42,372 nucleotides of DNA, taken from NCBI RefSeq assembly GCF_008042275.1, contig NZ_RDBK01000043.1:4492531-4534902 (forward strand), given 5' to 3'. The translations under genes and the position numbers were made by a program. Below the pieces are notes generated by a model. It did not search any database, was not told the origin of the DNA, and worked only from the letters and a program-made list of their open reading frames with translations. Below are positions 40,506-42,372 of the stretch, in pieces; position 1 is the stretch's first letter; each line of letters opens with the position of its first letter. The stretch comes from Streptomyces sp. OR43 (lineage in GTDB: Bacteria; Actinomycetota; Actinomycetes; Streptomycetales; Streptomycetaceae).

Positions 40506-41459
40506 GTGCACACCACCCGGGTGATCCACCGGATCGACGTCCCTGCACCGGCGTCAGTGATCTACGACATCATCGCCGACGTCGGTTCATGGCCCCTGTA
40601 CTTCCCGCCGACCGTCCGCGCCGAGCGGGTGTCGGGGGACGCGAGCGACGAGTACATCCGTATCTGGGCCCTGGCCAACGGTGAGTTGCGGACCTGGATC
40701 TCCAGGCGCCGGCTCGACCGGAGCGCCCTGCGTATCGAGTTCACGCAGACCGAGCCCCGCCCTCCGGTCGCCGAGATGGGCGGAACCTGGCAGATCGAGG
40801 AGCGTGGCGAAGGGACGTGCCAGGTCTCCCTGGAGCATTCCTACCGGGCCACCGAGGACGACCCGGCGAACCTCGAACGCATTGCCCGCGCCGTCGACAC
40901 CAACAGCCAGTCCGAACTGGACGCTCTCAGGGCGGCTGCCGAACGGCACGGGAACGAACACGAGGTGCTGGTCGCCTTCGAGGACTCCGACACGGTCACC
41001 GGTTCCCTCGAGGACGTGTACGACTTCGTCTACGACCTCGCGAGGTGGCCGAACCGCATCCCGCACGTGCTGCGCATGGAGGTCACCGAGAACGTCCACG
41101 GGCTGCAGTACATGGAGATGGACACCAAGTCGCCCGACGGCTCGGTGCACACCACACAATCGGGCCGGGTGTGTGTGGAGCCGGAGTCGATCGTCTACAA
41201 GCAGACCCGGCTCCCCGGACTGCTGCTGGCCCACACCGGTGAGTGGGCCTTCGAGGCCGTGGGGGAGGGGCGTGTACGTGTCATCTCCCGGCACCGGGTG
41301 ATTCTCGACGTCGACGCACTTGCCGCACTGCCCGTTCCCCCCGCGTCGCCGGCCGAGGCCCGGACGGCGGTGCGCAACGCACTCGGCGCCAACAGCAGGG
41401 CGACCATCACCGCCGCCCAGGCGTACGCGGCGGCCGGCGGCTCCGCCGGGCGCCGCTGA
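40506..41459 (+). CDS. didomain aromatase/cyclase (ActVII/DpsF type)
   Basis: A 317-residue protein with two SRPBCC/START-like domains. Domain 1 (about 1-150) starts HRIDVPAPASVIYDIIADVGSWPLYFPPTVRAE. Domain 2 (about 160-300) has SLEDVYDFVYDLARWPNRIPHVLRMEV. This duplicated architecture belongs to aromatases of reduced (C9-KR) polyketides, which dehydrate and aromatise the first ring. Single-domain enzymes (TcmN type) act on non-reduced chains, so the presence of a KR is consistent. GTG 40506 follows GAGGAGGGAGA. The downstream ACP starts 53 bp later. Confidence 0.92.
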   Translation: MHTTRVIHRIDVPAPASVIYDIIADVGSWPLYFPPTVRAERVSGDASDEYIRIWALANGELRTWISRRRLDRSALRIEFTQTEPRPPVAEMGGTWQIEERGEGTCQVSLEHSYRATEDDPANLERIARAVDTNSQSELDALRAAAERHGNEHEVLVAFEDSDTVTGSLEDVYDFVYDLARWPNRIPHVLRMEVTENVHGLQYMEMDTKSPDGSVHTTQSGRVCVEPESIVYKQTRLPGLLLAHTGEWAFEAVGEGRVRVISRHRVILDVDALAALPVPPASPAEARTAVRNALGANSRATITAAQAYAAAGGSAGRR

Positions 41460-41512
41460 CCAGACGTATCCCTGCACCACTCCACCACGACGGACGAGAA
41501 AAGGTGAACACT

Positions 41513-41770
41513 ATGGCTGAGATGACACTCGACGAACTCAAGGGCTTTCTGCTGCGTGCGGTGGGCGAGGACGACTCGGTCGATCTCGCGGGGGACATTC
41601 TCGACCAGGGTCTGACCGACCTGGGCTTCGACTCCCTGGCGGTCATCGACACGACGAGCAAGGTCGAGCAGCACTACGGAGTCAAGCTCCCGGAGGAGGT
41701 CGCCTCCGGTGTGACGACGCCCCGGGAGCTTCTGGACGCCGTCAACAACGCCCTTTCCGCAGCCGCGTGA
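41513..41770 (+). CDS. type II acyl carrier protein
   Basis: An 85-residue stand-alone ACP. LTDLGFDSLAVIDTTSKVEQHYG carries the phosphopantetheine Ser41, and the acidic helices before and after are normal (TLDELKGFLLRAVGED, then LPEEVASGVTTPRELLDAV). AAAGGTGA lies five bases before the ATG at 41513. It is the carrier of the type II PKS expected to build the aromatic core. No KSalpha or KSbeta gene lies in the window; they should be nearby to the right or outside this region. Confidence 0.94.
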   Translation: MAEMTLDELKGFLLRAVGEDDSVDLAGDILDQGLTDLGFDSLAVIDTTSKVEQHYGVKLPEEVASGVTTPRELLDAVNNALSAAA

Positions 41771-41796
41771 CCGCGGCCGCCCCAGGTGAGAAGAGG

Positions 41797-42372
41797 ATGC
41801 CGGACATGACCCGGCCCTCCCGCACACCGGCCGAGGCCGGCCGTGAGTCGACCGCGAGGGCACTGGTCCTCGGTTACCTCAACCGGGCGGCGGCCCTGCA
41901 CGGGCAGGGGTATGCCGACCGCGCGGCCCTGGACACCGCCATGCGGCTGGGCTGTGGGCTGCCCGAGGGGCCGTTCGAGATGATCGGCCGGCTCGGGGCC
42001 GACGCGGTACACAGGTCCCTGACAGAGTTGTGGGTGGCGACCGGCGACGAGGCCTACGCCCCGGCCCCCTGGTTCCGGGAGCCCGGCCGCCCGGCCCCGG
42101 AAACCCCTTCGCCCACCACCGGGCCCGGGAATGCCGAGGCGGCGCCCGTCCGTCGCCTGGGCATACTCGGATCGGGCACGATGGCCCGGGGGATCGCCGA
42201 GGCCGCAGCCCGCAACGGCGTCGCAACCGTCTTGGTGGCGCGCTCCACGGACAGTGCCGAACGGGCCAGAACCGGTGTCGGGCAGTCATTGGAGCGATCG
42301 GTGCGGCGGGGCAGGACGACCGCCTCGGCCGCGGCCGAAGCGGTTGCTCTGCTGGATTTCACCGTTGCCCGG
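41797..42372 (+). CDS. 3-hydroxyacyl-CoA dehydrogenase family protein, unusual domain order, 3' end outside window
   Basis: 192 codons are visible and the frame is open at the window end. Residues about 12-80 (LVLGYLNRAAALHGQGYADRA, then ALDTAMRLGCGLPEGPFEMI) resemble the C-terminal helical domain of 3-hydroxybutyryl-CoA dehydrogenases. After a Pro-rich linker, RRLGILGSGTMARGIAEAAARNG starts the Rossmann domain, which normally comes first. The acidic residue expected after strand 2 is replaced (VLVARSTDS), suggesting NADP preference. Starts possible are ATG 41797, ATG 41806 or GTG 41767; the first follows AGGTGAG at six bases. Supplying 3-hydroxyacyl-CoA, and so crotonyl-CoA, for CCR would make sense here. 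Substrate and cofactor are inferred. Confidence 0.8.
   Translation, partial: MPDMTRPSRTPAEAGRESTARALVLGYLNRAAALHGQGYADRAALDTAMRLGCGLPEGPFEMIGRLGADAVHRSLTELWVATGDEAYAPAPWFREPGRPAPETPSPTTGPGNAEAAPVRRLGILGSGTMARGIAEAAARNGVATVLVARSTDSAERARTGVGQSLERSVRRGRTTASAAAEAVALLDFTVAR

Overview
The window has very high GC, GTG and TTG starts, GGAGG-type ribosome binding sites, F420- and mycothiol-type enzymes, and a SARP regulator with a TTA codon. It is almost certainly Streptomyces chromosome, or a very close relative. No rRNA, tRNA, CRISPR array or phage genes were seen.

Left part (1-12.4 kb), ordinary chromosomal genes: the 3' end of a secreted GH75 chitosanase, a methionine aminopeptidase divergent from a small XRE regulator, a PPOX/F420 protein, a large conserved hypothetical, a hexapeptide acetyltransferase, a DinB protein and a maleylpyruvate-isomerase-like protein. 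Two transcription units for reductive pyrimidine (uracil/thymine) catabolism follow: beta-ureidopropionase plus beta-alanine-type aminotransferase (6.3-8.5 kb), and dihydropyrimidinase plus a TIGR03842-type LLM oxidoreductase (9.8-12.3 kb). Both carry the same 14-bp palindrome TCTACG-NN-CGTAGA upstream, so they probably form one regulon.

Junction (12.4-17.0 kb), a scrambled zone: a small membrane peptide, an HTH protein, a double-GNAT acetyltransferase, a deleted and frameshifted IS256-family transposase, a scrap of an IS5-family transposase, the 3' third of a second, diverged allele of the LLM oxidoreductase, an inverted copy of 137 bp of that fragment, a 45-bp tandem duplication, and a 228-bp inverted copy of the 3' end of the FAD monooxygenase gene at 18.4-19.6 kb. 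This looks like the edge of an acquired biosynthetic island.

Right part (17.1 kb to the end), a biosynthetic gene cluster: tailoring enzymes (P450, FAD monooxygenase, epoxide hydrolase), a 14-TM efflux pump with a divergent WYL regulator, an AlkZ-like DNA glycosylase, a SnoaL-like protein and a SARP activator. A translationally coupled minus-strand operon carries a KSIII-like acyltransferase with Ser in place of Cys, crotonyl-CoA carboxylase/reductase and two tiny proteins. The plus-strand operon has a discrete AT, a KSQ-AT-ACP loading protein, a fully reducing KS-AT-DH-ER-KR-ACP module, then type II PKS parts (C9 ketoreductase, didomain aromatase/cyclase, ACP) and a 3-hydroxyacyl-CoA dehydrogenase cut by the window end.

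Proposed logic: the dehydrogenase and CCR supply an alkylmalonyl-CoA (ethylmalonyl-CoA being simplest). The KSQ protein decarboxylates it to a starter, and the single reducing type I module adds one fully reduced, probably alpha-methylated unit. The Ser-KSIII and discrete AT hand this branched acyl chain to a type II PKS whose KSalpha/KSbeta must lie beyond the right edge. The aromatic product would then be oxidised. AlkZ-like glycosylases with a QxQ motif are known self-resistance enzymes of DNA-alkylating products (azinomycin, and the hedamycin and trioxacarcin families), so a DNA-alkylating, possibly epoxide-bearing polyketide related to the pluramycins is the best guess. The combination with KSQ, a full reducing loop and CCR points to a different starter from known relatives.
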